NCBI GenBank assembly: GCA_964519665.1
Contig: CAZFIV010000001.1
Coordinates: 62,001 to 126,000, forward strand
DNA: 64,000 nt
Direction: 5' to 3'
From: JANQQN01 sp964519665
GTDB lineage: Bacteria > Myxococcota > Kuafuiibacteriia > Kuafuiibacteriales > Kuafuiibacteriaceae
This document shows positions 35,924 to 44,914 of this stretch, in pieces (the first letter of the stretch is position 1; each line of letters begins with the position of its first letter). A program made the position numbers and the translations under genes. The notes under the pieces are model-generated. The model was not told the DNA's origin. It did no database searches and saw only the letters and a list, made by a program, of their open reading frames with translations.

Positions 35924-36457
35924 CTACGACTTCGAGCTGGTCAGACTCGCTCCGCGCAGGGTCAACAGCCACTCCGCAAACTCGCGAAAGGCCCCGTGGC
36001 CTCCTGAACGGTTTCCGTGATGGTGAACGATGTCGACGACCGTACGGGTCGCGTCGGCCGGCGCCCCGGTGAGCCCGCCCGCGTCGGCGATCGCCTGTAT
36101 GATGTCCAGGTCATTGACGTCGTCGCCGATGTAGGCCATCTCGCCGGGCGCGCACCCGGTCTGTTTGACGATTTCGGGCAGGTGGCTCCCCTTGTCGCGG
36201 ATCCCATCGAAGTGGAAAGGGAGCTTGAGCTTCTCGGATCGCCGACGCACGGCCTCCGAAGCCTCTCGGGTGATGATCGCGGTCGCTATCCCGGCGTTTC
36301 TCAGTAGTTCAACGCCCATCCCATCCCGCAGGGAGAACCGCTTCGCAAGCTCGCCGGCCGACGAGTACCAAGCACCGGCGTCGGTCAGCGTGCCGTCGCA
36401 ATCGGCGAGCACCAACCGACATCGTTGGGCGCGGGCTGTAAGTTCGTCTTGCTGCAT
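35924..36457 (-). CDS. KdsC-type HAD phosphatase
   Basis: The protein has 177 residues from ATG 36457; AGGAGG lies 6 nt upstream, which decides this start over two earlier ATGs. The HAD motif I is VLADCDGTLTD (D19, D21), motif II TREASEAVRRR, and the late acidic motif YIGDDVNDLD. GGHGAFREFAEWLL is the C-terminal signature of the KDO 8-phosphate phosphatase subfamily (GGxGAxRE). KdsC-type enzymes are cap-less tetramers. A role in KDO or another keto-sugar for the outer membrane is likely. The flippase-glycosyltransferase gene lies 75 nt upstream on the same strand. Confidence 0.85.
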   Translation of the reverse strand: MQQDELTARAQRCRLVLADCDGTLTDAGAWYSSAGELAKRFSLRDGMGVELLRNAGIATAIITREASEAVRRRSEKLKLPFHFDGIRDKGSHLPEIVKQTGCAPGEMAYIGDDVNDLDIIQAIADAGGLTGAPADATRTVVDIVHHHGNRSGGHGAFREFAEWLLTLRGASLTSSKS

Positions 36458-36532
36458 CTTCATCCTCCTCAGGGCCGTGCGGGCGGCCATCTCGCCAGCC
36501 CCCCGGGCCGCGGCTCGGAGTATCATCCGGAC

Positions 36533-38293
36533 TTACGGAGCGCCAACTTCGCTCGCGCCCTGGCCGGCGCTCGTCTGTCGGACTGATGGGGTCGCATCCA
36601 GGAACGCCTGACACACGGCGGCGATGTTCGCCGCCGCCCGGTCGTTGTTCTCGTCGCTGCCATCATCCGCCGGGAGACCGGTCACTTCGAGGCGCATCGG
36701 GTCGACGCCCAGCGCCTCGAAGTGTTGGCGCGCTTCCTCGGAGGCGACGCAGAACTTGAGGAAGAGCTTCGATTGGCCCATCGCCGCTCGGCCGGCCAGG
36801 AAGCGAGGGACCAGAAACGGGAGCCGGCGCCGCAGCCACAGAAAGCCGTTGGACGGCGCCGTGCGACCGTCATGTACGAGCACCATCGGCTTTCCAGCCA
36901 CGTGGGCGGGCACGACGAGATCGGATCCGGTCAGAACGAAGTCGTAGTTGCTGTTCCGACCGTGGTCGTCGATGTCGACGGTCGGCTCCGGCGGCGCCTC
37001 GAGGCTCCGGGCGGGGGGCGTTTCGAGGAGGCCGAGGCGCCGGGCGAGCTGGGCCAATCCGGTGCCATAGTCGTGCGGCGTGTACCAGCATTGGACGTTT
37101 TGGAGGTGCGCGGCGACCGCCACCATTCGCTTCGTCTCGTCGGCAGAGCCGCAGATCAACAGAACTCGCTTGAGGTCGGGTCCGCTGGCTGGGCGCGGGG
37201 GCCGGGGGGGCGACTCCGGTCGCTGCAACCAACGGACCTGTACGTAGAGAAGCGCGAGGCCGTAGGCGGCCCACAGGAGTTCTTTGCTGCGCTTGAGGAC
37301 CAAGAACGCCGAGCCGATGGCGAGCGGGTCGGCGATGTCCATCGCTTTGAAGAAGGCGACGTAGCCGACGTCCTGAAACCCGAGCCCTACCGGCACGAAG
37401 AACACGAGGTGGCGCAGCAGGCTCAAAGCGGGTTCGAAGGCCCAGACCTCGACGAAGCCGACGTCGACTCCGAGCAGGCGCAAGATGAGGTATGTCTCGT
37501 ACGCCTCGAACAGCCAGGCCCAGAAGTAGTAGAAAACTAGACGCAGCACGTCGCTTCGCCGTTGGCCGAAGGCGCGGCGCAGGTGGCGGTCAGTGGCCGA
37601 CAAGCCGCTCTGCAGCCGGGTGATCAGGCCTTCGCTGCGTCGAAAGCGAAGGCGGTCGAGCAAGCGGCTGACCGCCGCCGCCGCCGACCCCTGCGTGAAT
37701 ACGACCACGATCGTCATCGATACGCCGAACAGTACGATCGAGACCGCGACCATCAGCCACTGCAGACCCGGCACGCCGACGACCTCTTCCGAAGTCGCGC
37801 GCAGAAACGAAAAGCCCAGGATGCCGCCCAGCGCGATGTAGACGGCCTGCGAGGTGATCAGGAGCGCTTTACGCACCCCGATGGTCGCGACCGACTCGGA
37901 GTATGGAACTCGAAATCGTTTGTGGAGCAGATAGGGCACAACGCCTTCGGAAAGGACGGGTCCGCCCGACACTGCGAGGAGGACCCCTTCCGATGCCAAG
38001 CGGACGGTCAACAAGCCTCCGAAAGGCAGGGGCCGTTCGAGATATTGAAACTGCTGTCGCCACCCTAACGTATCGACCACCATGGCGAGGAAGAACGGGA
38101 TCAGCACCAACAGAGCAGCGGGACCGACCCGCGAGATGATGGCGCCGGTCTCCCGAATATCGAGCCCTTGAAAGGTCAGACCCAACATACCGAGCGCGAC
38201 GGCCAGGCCGAGAATCTGGAGAAGCCGTCCGACCCATGGCGTTTTTCTACTGCTCAATGATTGGTCCTGGTCTCGGGTGAACAATTTCGACAC
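36533..38293 (-). CDS. Flippase-like (LPG synthase TM) protein fused to a glycosyltransferase-like domain
   Basis: The protein has 586 residues from a GTG start. Residues about 20-345 have seven to eight transmembrane helices of the lysylphosphatidylglycerol-synthetase TM / UPF0104 type, such as LAVSGGPVLSEGVVPYLLHK, RHLVFFVPVGLGFQDVGYVA and LVLKRSKELLWAAYGLALLY. After a Pro-rich linker, residues about 370-560 form a soluble part resembling GT-B lyases and transferases: LKRVLLICGSADETKRMVAV, NYDFVLTGSDLVVPAHVAGK and CVASEEARQHFEALG plus VTGLPADDG. Separate proteins with these halves are common; the fusion is unusual. It may link transport of a lipid-linked sugar to its modification. The KdsC-like gene is downstream. 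Confidence 0.75.
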   Translation of the reverse strand: MSKLFTRDQDQSLSSRKTPWVGRLLQILGLAVALGMLGLTFQGLDIRETGAIISRVGPAALLVLIPFFLAMVVDTLGWRQQFQYLERPLPFGGLLTVRLASEGVLLAVSGGPVLSEGVVPYLLHKRFRVPYSESVATIGVRKALLITSQAVYIALGGILGFSFLRATSEEVVGVPGLQWLMVAVSIVLFGVSMTIVVVFTQGSAAAAVSRLLDRLRFRRSEGLITRLQSGLSATDRHLRRAFGQRRSDVLRLVFYYFWAWLFEAYETYLILRLLGVDVGFVEVWAFEPALSLLRHLVFFVPVGLGFQDVGYVAFFKAMDIADPLAIGSAFLVLKRSKELLWAAYGLALLYVQVRWLQRPESPPRPPRPASGPDLKRVLLICGSADETKRMVAVAAHLQNVQCWYTPHDYGTGLAQLARRLGLLETPPARSLEAPPEPTVDIDDHGRNSNYDFVLTGSDLVVPAHVAGKPMVLVHDGRTAPSNGFLWLRRRLPFLVPRFLAGRAAMGQSKLFLKFCVASEEARQHFEALGVDPMRLEVTGLPADDGSDENNDRAAANIAAVCQAFLDATPSVRQTSAGQGASEVGAP

Positions 38294-38357
38294 CCCCCGA
38301 ACCCGCCCGGGCTGGGGGTGAGGGCCTACGGGCTGTCACCTGGTATGCTTGGCGACA

Positions 38358-38840
38358 ATGAAGGTCAGTGCGGGACTGCTCATGTACCGGCGACGCGGTG
38401 ACCGAATCGAAGTGCTGATCGCTCATCCGGGCAGTCCGATCTATCGCCGCAAAGACGCAGGACACTGGACGATTCCGAAGGGGCTCGTCAACGCTGGGGA
38501 GTCGATAATTGACGCAGCGCAGCGCGAGTTCCACGAGGAGACCGGCTTCCCCGTGGTCACCAATGGCTTCATCGAGCTTGGCAGTGTTCGCCTCAAAAGC
38601 GGGAAGACTGTGCATGGCTTTGCCTTCGAGGGGGACGCCGATCCCTCTAAGCTCTGCAGCAACGAGTTCGCCCTCGAATGGCCACCCCGGACGGGCCAGA
38701 TCAACAACTATCCGGAGATCGACAGAGTTCGGTTCGTGAGCCCCGACGAAGCTCGACGTCTTCTTCATCCCGCCCAGGCCGCCTTCGTCGACCGACTGGA
38801 GTCCGCCCTCGAGGAGGGCGGCTCCAAGCCTTCATCTTAG
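38358..38840 (+). CDS. Nudix hydrolase
   Basis: The protein has 160 residues from ATG 38358 (MKVSAGLLMYRRRGD). The Nudix box GLVNAGESIIDAAQREFHEE plus TGF contains every consensus position (G-x5-E-x7-REU-x-EE-x-G-U). The N-terminal AGLLMYRRRGDRIEVLIAHPG and WTIPKGL pattern is that of small Nudix enzymes that hydrolyse nucleoside diphosphate derivatives, possibly AP4A-type. It is monocistronic and converges on the M14 peptidase gene with a 9-nt overlap. Confidence 0.88.
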   Translation: MKVSAGLLMYRRRGDRIEVLIAHPGSPIYRRKDAGHWTIPKGLVNAGESIIDAAQREFHEETGFPVVTNGFIELGSVRLKSGKTVHGFAFEGDADPSKLCSNEFALEWPPRTGQINNYPEIDRVRFVSPDEARRLLHPAQAAFVDRLESALEEGGSKPSS

Positions 38841-39971
38841 GTGCGTCAGCACCTGTTGAAACGCCTGGAGGCAGGCCGCGCCCAGTCTCTGGCTGCGGTG
38901 CGGCGACCATCCGTGGACCTCGTCCGGCGCGTTGGCGTTGTCTTTGAACGGCATCTCGAGCGTCATCGACAAGCAGTCGAAACGCTGGGCCACCCATGGC
39001 GTGCACATACTCATGTTGGCTTGGCCCGCCTCCGGAACCGGATATCCTCGTTCAACCTGGAAATCTGGGCTGGCCCGGAGCAGGTCGTCTGAGAATCTGC
39101 GGTACAAATGGCGGAGGCGTTCCGAATCACCAGCGATGCCCGCGCTGCCGATCAGGAAATTGTAGGGCAGCTCTTCGTCACCATGGACATCGAGACAGAA
39201 GTCGACCCCGGTGGCCTCCATCGCCTGCCGGACCAGGAAGACCTCGGGGCTCGTGTCCATCGCCGGCGAATTCCATACCCGGTTGAGATTCGTGCCGACC
39301 GCGTTGGTTCGGAGGTGGCCGCGCCGGCTTCCATCGGGGTTCATATTGGGGAGGACGTGCAGCGTGGCGCGGCTCAGGACTTCGCGGGCCACCGGGTCGT
39401 GGGGGTCCAGTACGCGCTCGAGGAACCCTTCCATCCACCACTCGGCCATTGTCTCGCCCGGATGCTGGCGAGCCAGGAACCAAGCCTGAAGTGGACCTGG
39501 ACTTGGTCCCGTGATGGTCAGCTTATCGAGATCCTGCCCGTCGACGGTCTGCCCGAGCACTGAAAGCCGGACCGTGGGCGATCGCAGGCACCGCCCGATC
39601 AGGTCGGCATGACGCTCCATCGAATACGGCGCGAAGTAGGCGACGTAGACTGCGTCGGCGCTCGGCGTATGTTGGATCGTCAGGATGCCCTGCTCGTATC
39701 GAGTGTCGTCGACCCGACGCCAATTCTCACGGTCGCTGGAGACAACAGCGCGATACCCAACCCAACCGCCCGGATAGGCCGCGGCGCGAGCATTGACCAG
39801 TCGGATCGTGCACGGCACGCCCCGCGCGCCGGACAGTCGAAAAAAGAACCACTGCAAGAACTCCGAATGGCGGTCGGTTCGGATCGCCAGCTCGATGTCG
39901 TCGGGAGTATCGGCGCGAAGGCAATCGATATTGCCGCCATCGAAAGCAGCCGAAATGCGTAACGGAGCCAC
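38832..39971 (-). CDS. M14 carboxypeptidase, cytosolic (CCP/deglutamylase-like) subfamily
   Basis: The protein has 379 residues from a GTG start. A beta-sandwich N-domain (1 to about 130) is followed by the M14 catalytic domain. Zinc ligands are H170 and E173 in ARQHPGETMAEWW, with H263 in CLDVHGDEELPY; LHVLPNMNPDGSRRG and TNLNRVW bind substrate; the general base is in SMTLEMPFKD. The N-domain plus catalytic domain is the cytosolic carboxypeptidase layout, which in eukaryotes removes glutamates from tubulin. Bacterial members have unknown targets. No signal peptide is present, so it acts inside the cell. Confidence 0.9.
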   Translation of the reverse strand: MAPLRISAAFDGGNIDCLRADTPDDIELAIRTDRHSEFLQWFFFRLSGARGVPCTIRLVNARAAAYPGGWVGYRAVVSSDRENWRRVDDTRYEQGILTIQHTPSADAVYVAYFAPYSMERHADLIGRCLRSPTVRLSVLGQTVDGQDLDKLTITGPSPGPLQAWFLARQHPGETMAEWWMEGFLERVLDPHDPVAREVLSRATLHVLPNMNPDGSRRGHLRTNAVGTNLNRVWNSPAMDTSPEVFLVRQAMEATGVDFCLDVHGDEELPYNFLIGSAGIAGDSERLRHLYRRFSDDLLRASPDFQVERGYPVPEAGQANMSMCTPWVAQRFDCLSMTLEMPFKDNANAPDEVHGWSPHRSQRLGAACLQAFQQVLTHLR

Positions 39972-40009
39972 CGTTCGGTCTTAACAAGCGCCGCGGTCGA
40001 CCGCCAAGG

Positions 40010-40252
40010 CTATCGGGTCTGCGGTTCGGTCGATCGCCGGCGTTGAGCCTTGGCGAGGCCACGCGCGAGTCGCCGGCCGGCGGTGACTGGAATGGAAGCC
40101 TCGCGGCTGTCGGCGACGCCGGCGCCGGAGAGCCAACGAGCGGCCCGGCGCGGCGACCACCCCGTGAGCCGAGCCAGCAGGTACATCGCCGCCGCCGCTG
40201 TGATACCGATCGCGACCAATTCTTGCCAAAATCCTTGTTCTGAAAAAACCAT
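40010..40252 (-). CDS. Small FeoB-linked membrane protein (80 aa)
   Basis: The ATG at 40252 shares its A with the TGA stop of feoB (TGATG), so translation is coupled. The 80-residue product is MVFSEQGFWQELVAIGIT, then a hydrophobic helix AAAAMYLLARLTGW, then a basic tail rich in Arg (RRAARW, RRLARGLAKAQRRR). Many feo operons carry a small FeoC or a Cys-rich FeoB-associated membrane protein at this place. This one has no cysteine and so is a distinct variant. The longer frame through feoB is only a shadow. The function is inferred from position alone. Confidence 0.65.
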   Translation of the reverse strand: MVFSEQGFWQELVAIGITAAAAMYLLARLTGWSPRRAARWLSGAGVADSREASIPVTAGRRLARGLAKAQRRRSTEPQTR

Positions 40253-42492
40253 CACGTGAACCCAAGGAGGATTCCCCCCTGGTAAACGACGAACGCCGAG
40301 ATCCAGGCGAGAATTCCGGTGTACGCGAGAGCGAACGCCGGCCACTGCCAGCTGTTGGTCTCCCGCCGAATGGCCGCGACCGTGCTCATGCACTGAAGAG
40401 CAAGAGCAAAGAACACCATCAGGGACAGGCCCACGAGGGGGGTGTAGACAGGCTGGTTCGTGTCGGGATGAAGCTCGGCCTGGAGCTTCTGGCGGAGCGA
40501 AACACTGCCTTCGTCGGCGTCTTCGCCGACCCCATAAATGAGCCCAAGCGTCGACACGAACACCTCGCGAGCCGCGAATGACGCTAGGAGGCCGACCCCG
40601 ATCTTCCAATCGTATCCAAGGGGTTCGATGATCGGCTCGATGGCCCGTCCGATTTTGCCCGCGTAGCTGTTTTGAATCCGCTCCGCCTCGATTTGCGCGT
40701 CCAACTGAGCGAGGGCTCGGTCGCGCGCCTCAGTCATGCGGGCGACGTGCTCGACACCCCGTTCGTCGGTGATCGCCGTCCGGTACGCCGCTTCGACCGC
40801 GGCGGCCTCTTGGGTCCGGTCGAGCGATACCGGTGCGTTACGAGGAAAGTACAGTAGCGCCCAAAGCACGATGGAGCACGCCAGGATAACCGTGCCGGCG
40901 TCTCGTACGAACAGCGCGCATCGCTCGTAGGCGCGTCGTAGAACGCTGCCGACCTCAGGACGTCGGTAGGGTGGCAGTTCGAGGACCAGTGGGGGCGTCG
41001 GGCTGGCCAAAATCGTGCGCTTCATGACGAACGCCGCGCCGACCGTGAACACCAGCGACAGACCATACATCCCGAGCATCATTAAGCCGCCGACCGTGAA
41101 CACCCCCGCAATCTTCTGATCCGCGGCGAACAGTGCGGCGATCAAGAGGGTGTAGACCGGCAGCCGGGCGGAGCAAGACACCAGCGGCGCGACCAGGATG
41201 GTTACGATTCGGTCTCGCCGGCTCTCGATCGCTCGGGTCGCCATGATCGCGGGTACGGCGCACGCAAAGCCGGACAACAGCGGTACGAAGGCGCGGCCGT
41301 GCAGGCCGACGCGCGCCATCAACCGATCGCTGATAAACGCGGCGCGCGCGAGGTAGCCCGAGTCTTCGAGCACCGCAATGAATGAGAACAGGATCGCGAT
41401 CTGGGGAACGAACACGATGATATTGCCCACGCCACCGATCACGCCCTGCACCAAAAGGTCGCGCAGCGCGCCTTCGGGCAAGTAAGCGAGCGCGAGACTC
41501 TGCAGGGATCCTACCCCCCACTCGATGGCGCCCATGACCGGCTCGGCCCACGCAAAGACCGACTGAAACACCACCGCCATGACGACCACGAAAACCATGG
41601 TGCCGAAGATGGGATGCAGCAGGACCCGGTCGAGGCGGTCCGTCAGGTTTGCGCCGAGAACACCGGTCTTGGGGTAGGCGTGCGCGGCGGCGGTTCGGGC
41701 GACCGCGTACCGGGCCTCGATGATTCCGGCCGCGAACTCGCGGGGCGAGCCCTCGAGCGCGCGCTCGCCAGCGGCAGCGGCTTCCCGGAGGTCTTCCCGG
41801 CCCTCGAACGGATCGCTTTCGGCCTCATCGCTGGAAGCGGACACCGCCCACGACGTGAGGGCCCATACTGCCGCCCCATCGGCGGCCAGCGGATCGAGGG
41901 TCGTCCGCTTTCGGAGTTCGTGGGTGGCGGCGGCGATCGCCGCTTCACCGTCGTCGTCCAATCGCCACTGGCGGCCGACCGGGCGCGGGGTTTCGTCAAG
42001 GAGTCGTTCGAGTTCGCGCCGAAGCACCTCGATGCCTTCGTTGCGTTTGGCCGAGATACCGACCACCGGGACACCGAGATGCCGGGACAGGGCTTCCAGA
42101 TCCGGGACCCGGCTCGTCTTTTGGGCTGCGTCCATCATGTTGACGGCGACGAGCGTCGGAACTCCGAACTCGAGGATCGAGGCCGTCAGGTACAGGTTGC
42201 GTTCGAGGTTGGTGGCGTCGACGACCGATATTATCGCGCGGGGGGCCGTCTCGAACCGGCTGCCGGTGAGCGCATCGAAGGCGATGGCCTCGTCTTGGCT
42301 GCGGGCAACGAGCGAATAAGCGCCGGGAAGATCGATAAGCGTGAGATCCTGGTCGCCGATCCGCGTCGAGCCGGCGCGACGTTCGACGGTAACACCGGGG
42401 TAGTTCCCGACCTTCTGTCGTAGGCCGGTCAGCCGATTGAACAGCGTGGTCTTGCCGCTGTTGGGATTGCCCGCGAGCGCGATCAGGGTCAT
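40252..42492 (-). CDS. feoB: Ferrous iron transporter FeoB
   Basis: The protein has 746 residues. The cytosolic GTPase domain has P-loop GNPNSGKTTLFN, VGNYPGVTVE, DLPGAYSL, NMMD and SAKRNEG. A guanine-dissociation-inhibitor region follows (about 165-275). The membrane part has two gate-like repeats, with VIGGVGNIIVFVPQIAIL, GFACAVPAIMATRAIE and VAPLVSCSARLPVYTLL. A periplasmic or cytosolic insert (about 560-620) precedes the last helices. FeoB imports Fe(II). feoA is 4 nt upstream and a small membrane gene is coupled downstream. Confidence 0.96.
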   Translation of the reverse strand: MTLIALAGNPNSGKTTLFNRLTGLRQKVGNYPGVTVERRAGSTRIGDQDLTLIDLPGAYSLVARSQDEAIAFDALTGSRFETAPRAIISVVDATNLERNLYLTASILEFGVPTLVAVNMMDAAQKTSRVPDLEALSRHLGVPVVGISAKRNEGIEVLRRELERLLDETPRPVGRQWRLDDDGEAAIAAATHELRKRTTLDPLAADGAAVWALTSWAVSASSDEAESDPFEGREDLREAAAAGERALEGSPREFAAGIIEARYAVARTAAAHAYPKTGVLGANLTDRLDRVLLHPIFGTMVFVVVMAVVFQSVFAWAEPVMGAIEWGVGSLQSLALAYLPEGALRDLLVQGVIGGVGNIIVFVPQIAILFSFIAVLEDSGYLARAAFISDRLMARVGLHGRAFVPLLSGFACAVPAIMATRAIESRRDRIVTILVAPLVSCSARLPVYTLLIAALFAADQKIAGVFTVGGLMMLGMYGLSLVFTVGAAFVMKRTILASPTPPLVLELPPYRRPEVGSVLRRAYERCALFVRDAGTVILACSIVLWALLYFPRNAPVSLDRTQEAAAVEAAYRTAITDERGVEHVARMTEARDRALAQLDAQIEAERIQNSYAGKIGRAIEPIIEPLGYDWKIGVGLLASFAAREVFVSTLGLIYGVGEDADEGSVSLRQKLQAELHPDTNQPVYTPLVGLSLMVFFALALQCMSTVAAIRRETNSWQWPAFALAYTGILAWISAFVVYQGGILLGFT

Positions 42493-42496
42493 CGCG

Positions 42497-42721
42497 TTAC
42501 GTCAAGTCCACTTGCAGACGCGCCGCTTCACTGCGGCGGAGCGACAAGCGGTAGTCCTGCACCCGCACCTGGATCGGACCACCGAAAGGTGCCCGCTTGA
42601 GGACTTGGACCGCGGTGCCCGGGACCAATCCCATCTCCATCAAACGGAACATGACCGGATCGTCCGGCTGCACGGACTTGACGCGTGCGATTGACCCTAC
42701 TTGGAGGTCCGCGAGTCTCAT
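42497..42721 (-). CDS. feoA: FeoA, SH3-like ferrous iron transport accessory protein
   Basis: The protein has 74 residues from ATG 42721 (MRLADLQVGSIARV). GGAGG lies 8 nt upstream, inside the sequence of two longer frames, which favours this start. The SH3-like strands RLMEMGLVPGTAVQVLKRAP and GPIQVRVQDYRLSLR match FeoA. It binds FeoB and influences transport activity. It is immediately followed by feoB (4 nt). Confidence 0.93.
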   Translation of the reverse strand: MRLADLQVGSIARVKSVQPDDPVMFRLMEMGLVPGTAVQVLKRAPFGGPIQVRVQDYRLSLRRSEAARLQVDLT

Positions 42722-42739
42722 AACCGAAGCCTCCATTTT

Positions 42740-42758
42740 GTTGAGAATCAAAGTCAAC
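42740..42758. promoter_or_regulatory. Palindrome upstream of feoA (candidate iron regulator site)
   Basis: GTTGA-N9-TCAAC is an inverted repeat that ends just upstream of the feoA ribosome binding site and overlaps the last codons of the transglycosylase gene. The core TTGAGAATCAAAGTCAA resembles a degenerate Fur or DtxR-type box. The position fits iron repression, though it is not a consensus match. Confidence 0.3.
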
Positions 42759-44898
42759 TTCGACGTGACACCGATTTGGGCAGCCGAACGAACGGATCTT
42801 TTCGGTCATACAGCAGCCGGTAGATGCCCCAGCTCTCGCTGACCTTCTTCATGTACCTCCGGGTTTCCTTGACCCGAAAGTCCTCGATCCAGACATCGAA
42901 GCGCTGGGGCCTCCGGACCAGCTGACGGCGGATAATCCCGTAACCCCCGTTGTAGGCGCCGAGGCCGAGAACCGGGTTCTTGAAGGACCGGATGCCCTGG
43001 CGGAGGACATGGGCTCCTAGACTGAGGTTGAGCTCGGGTTCGGTCAGTCGTTTGATGTCGAGCTTGCCTTTCTTGAGTTGCCGATAGGCCGTCACCGCGG
43101 TCGAGGGCATGACCTGGGCCAGCCCGGTCGCTCCCGCCCACGACACGACGTCGGGGTCGAAGGTCGACTCCTCTCGGACGAGGGCGGTCAGCAGGAGCTC
43201 ATCGAGCTTCTGTTGAGCGGCGGCGTTTCGGATCTCATCGCGGAAGGGCCGCGAGTAAGCCGCTCGCCACAGCCGCACGTTCTTCGAGGTGAGCGCTCCG
43301 TGCCACAACGAGGGGTAACGGCGCAGCAGGAGCTGCGCGTCGGGGGTGGCGCCCACGGCGTCGAGGGACAAGGCGACCGCCAGCAGACGGTCGGCGTCGC
43401 GTTGTTTGCAAAGGAGTCGGGTCACCGACCAGGCAGCGAGGTCGGGTTCCCCCGCCTGCGCATACGCGACGGCGTCGGCGAAGGCAGGTTCGACCCGGAT
43501 ATCCCGGGTCACCGTGTAGCCCGCTTTGGTTTTCGCGGCCTTTACGAGCTTTCGCTCAACCCGCTTGGCGGTACGTGGGTTGATCGCGCGAAGCCGGTCG
43601 AGCGCCAGCATTCCGTAGAACGAAGGCTGCTCGGCGAGGGCCGCGTAACGGTTGCTCGCGCGCTTCTTGCTCTGGCCTTCCTCGATCCTCGCGAGCCAGT
43701 ATTCGGCGCGCGCCTTGTCCGCGGCGCGGACCCGCTGCATCGAGCCGAGCTCCTGAAGCTGCGGTCTGGCCTTCGAGAATCGACGAGCTTTGATGTCTCG
43801 CCACGCGAGACGCCACGCCGCGAACGGAGCGTGATCCGAACCCTTCGTCCGCGCGACCGCTCGGTACACTCGATAGGCTGACCTCGTGAGCCCCTCTTCC
43901 TCCAGCGTTTCTGCGAGCAGGAACCGGGCATCGTCCGTGAAGGAGTGGGTCGGATAGTTGGTGACCATCCAGTCGACCACCCGGCGGGCTTCGCGTACGC
44001 GGTTCTTGATGGCGTAGATCTGAACCTCGGTGAGCGCCGACCGGGTCGCAAAGTCTTTTTGGCGGCCTCGGCACGCCGCTCGGGCGCGGACCAGGTACCG
44101 GATGGCCTCGTCGTACAAGCGGCGCTTACGGGCCGTCCGACCCTGGATATAGAGGACTTCGCAGCGGTTCGGGTGGGTCGACTTGAGCTCCTTGGCCAAT
44201 CGTCCGGCCTCCTCGGCGGCGCGCTGATTGGCATTGGCGGCCATCAGTCGGCGAACGCGCTGGAGGCGATGATCAAGCTCGCCTAGTTTCTTACGGACGC
44301 CGTCGGAGCCTAGTTGCTCGGCGATGGCTTGCGCTTCGTGTTCGGCCGGAAATGTGATCAGCAGCCGGCGAAGGAGGGCTTCATGCTTCTCCGTGGCGCC
44401 GGCCTTCCGTAGGAGATGGAGCGCCTCGGTCCAACGCGTTGCGTCGGCGGGCAGCGCCAACAGCTGCTCGGCCGCATCCAGCGGATTCGACTCTGCGGCG
44501 AGCTCCGCGCGCTTCAGACGCATCAATTCCACCAGTGGTGATGGTCCCGCTGCTCGGCAGGTCGCTTCTCGCACCTCGTTCCAGATGGCGACCGCTTCTG
44601 AGTGGCGGCCCAGGGCCCACTGCGCCTGGGCTTGCATGTGGGCCGCATAGGCCTTTCCAGCTCCGTCATACCCCTCCAGCAGCTCGAGAACCTCGGCCGG
44701 CTTGCTCTCCGCCAGCGCCAGCCGTGCTGTGCCCAGCTTCGACGACTTCCGCTCGGCCAGCAGGCTCGACAGGCTCTCCGCGGAGCCGACGCGAGGCGTA
44801 AGCATCGTGAGAGCCAGGGTTGCCGCAACGACAGCCGCTGATGGCGGGGACGACCGGTCGCCCAGGTGTCGGTGGTGTAAGCCGTTTCGCCTTGTCAT
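42754..44898 (-). CDS. Soluble lytic murein transglycosylase (SLT family)
   Basis: About 714 residues from ATG 44898 (MTRRNGLHHRH); the long frame before it is a shadow of the divergent PilZ gene. A hydrophobic signal (AAVVAATLALTMLTPRVGSA) precedes a superhelical TPR-like N-domain of more than 400 residues. The C-terminal catalytic domain has the glutamate in LVREESTFDPDVVSWAGATG (about 576), then LAQVMPSTA and GLGAYNGGYG. It cleaves the glycan chain of peptidoglycan with formation of 1,6-anhydromuropeptides. Its stop abuts the feoA regulatory site. The start codon faces the PilZ start at 16 nt. Confidence 0.9.
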   Translation of the reverse strand: MTRRNGLHHRHLGDRSSPPSAAVVAATLALTMLTPRVGSAESLSSLLAERKSSKLGTARLALAESKPAEVLELLEGYDGAGKAYAAHMQAQAQWALGRHSEAVAIWNEVREATCRAAGPSPLVELMRLKRAELAAESNPLDAAEQLLALPADATRWTEALHLLRKAGATEKHEALLRRLLITFPAEHEAQAIAEQLGSDGVRKKLGELDHRLQRVRRLMAANANQRAAEEAGRLAKELKSTHPNRCEVLYIQGRTARKRRLYDEAIRYLVRARAACRGRQKDFATRSALTEVQIYAIKNRVREARRVVDWMVTNYPTHSFTDDARFLLAETLEEEGLTRSAYRVYRAVARTKGSDHAPFAAWRLAWRDIKARRFSKARPQLQELGSMQRVRAADKARAEYWLARIEEGQSKKRASNRYAALAEQPSFYGMLALDRLRAINPRTAKRVERKLVKAAKTKAGYTVTRDIRVEPAFADAVAYAQAGEPDLAAWSVTRLLCKQRDADRLLAVALSLDAVGATPDAQLLLRRYPSLWHGALTSKNVRLWRAAYSRPFRDEIRNAAAQQKLDELLLTALVREESTFDPDVVSWAGATGLAQVMPSTAVTAYRQLKKGKLDIKRLTEPELNLSLGAHVLRQGIRSFKNPVLGLGAYNGGYGIIRRQLVRRPQRFDVWIEDFRVKETRRYMKKVSESWGIYRLLYDRKDPFVRLPKSVSRRS

Positions 44899-44914
44899 GA
44901 TGCCGTGAAAGCGC

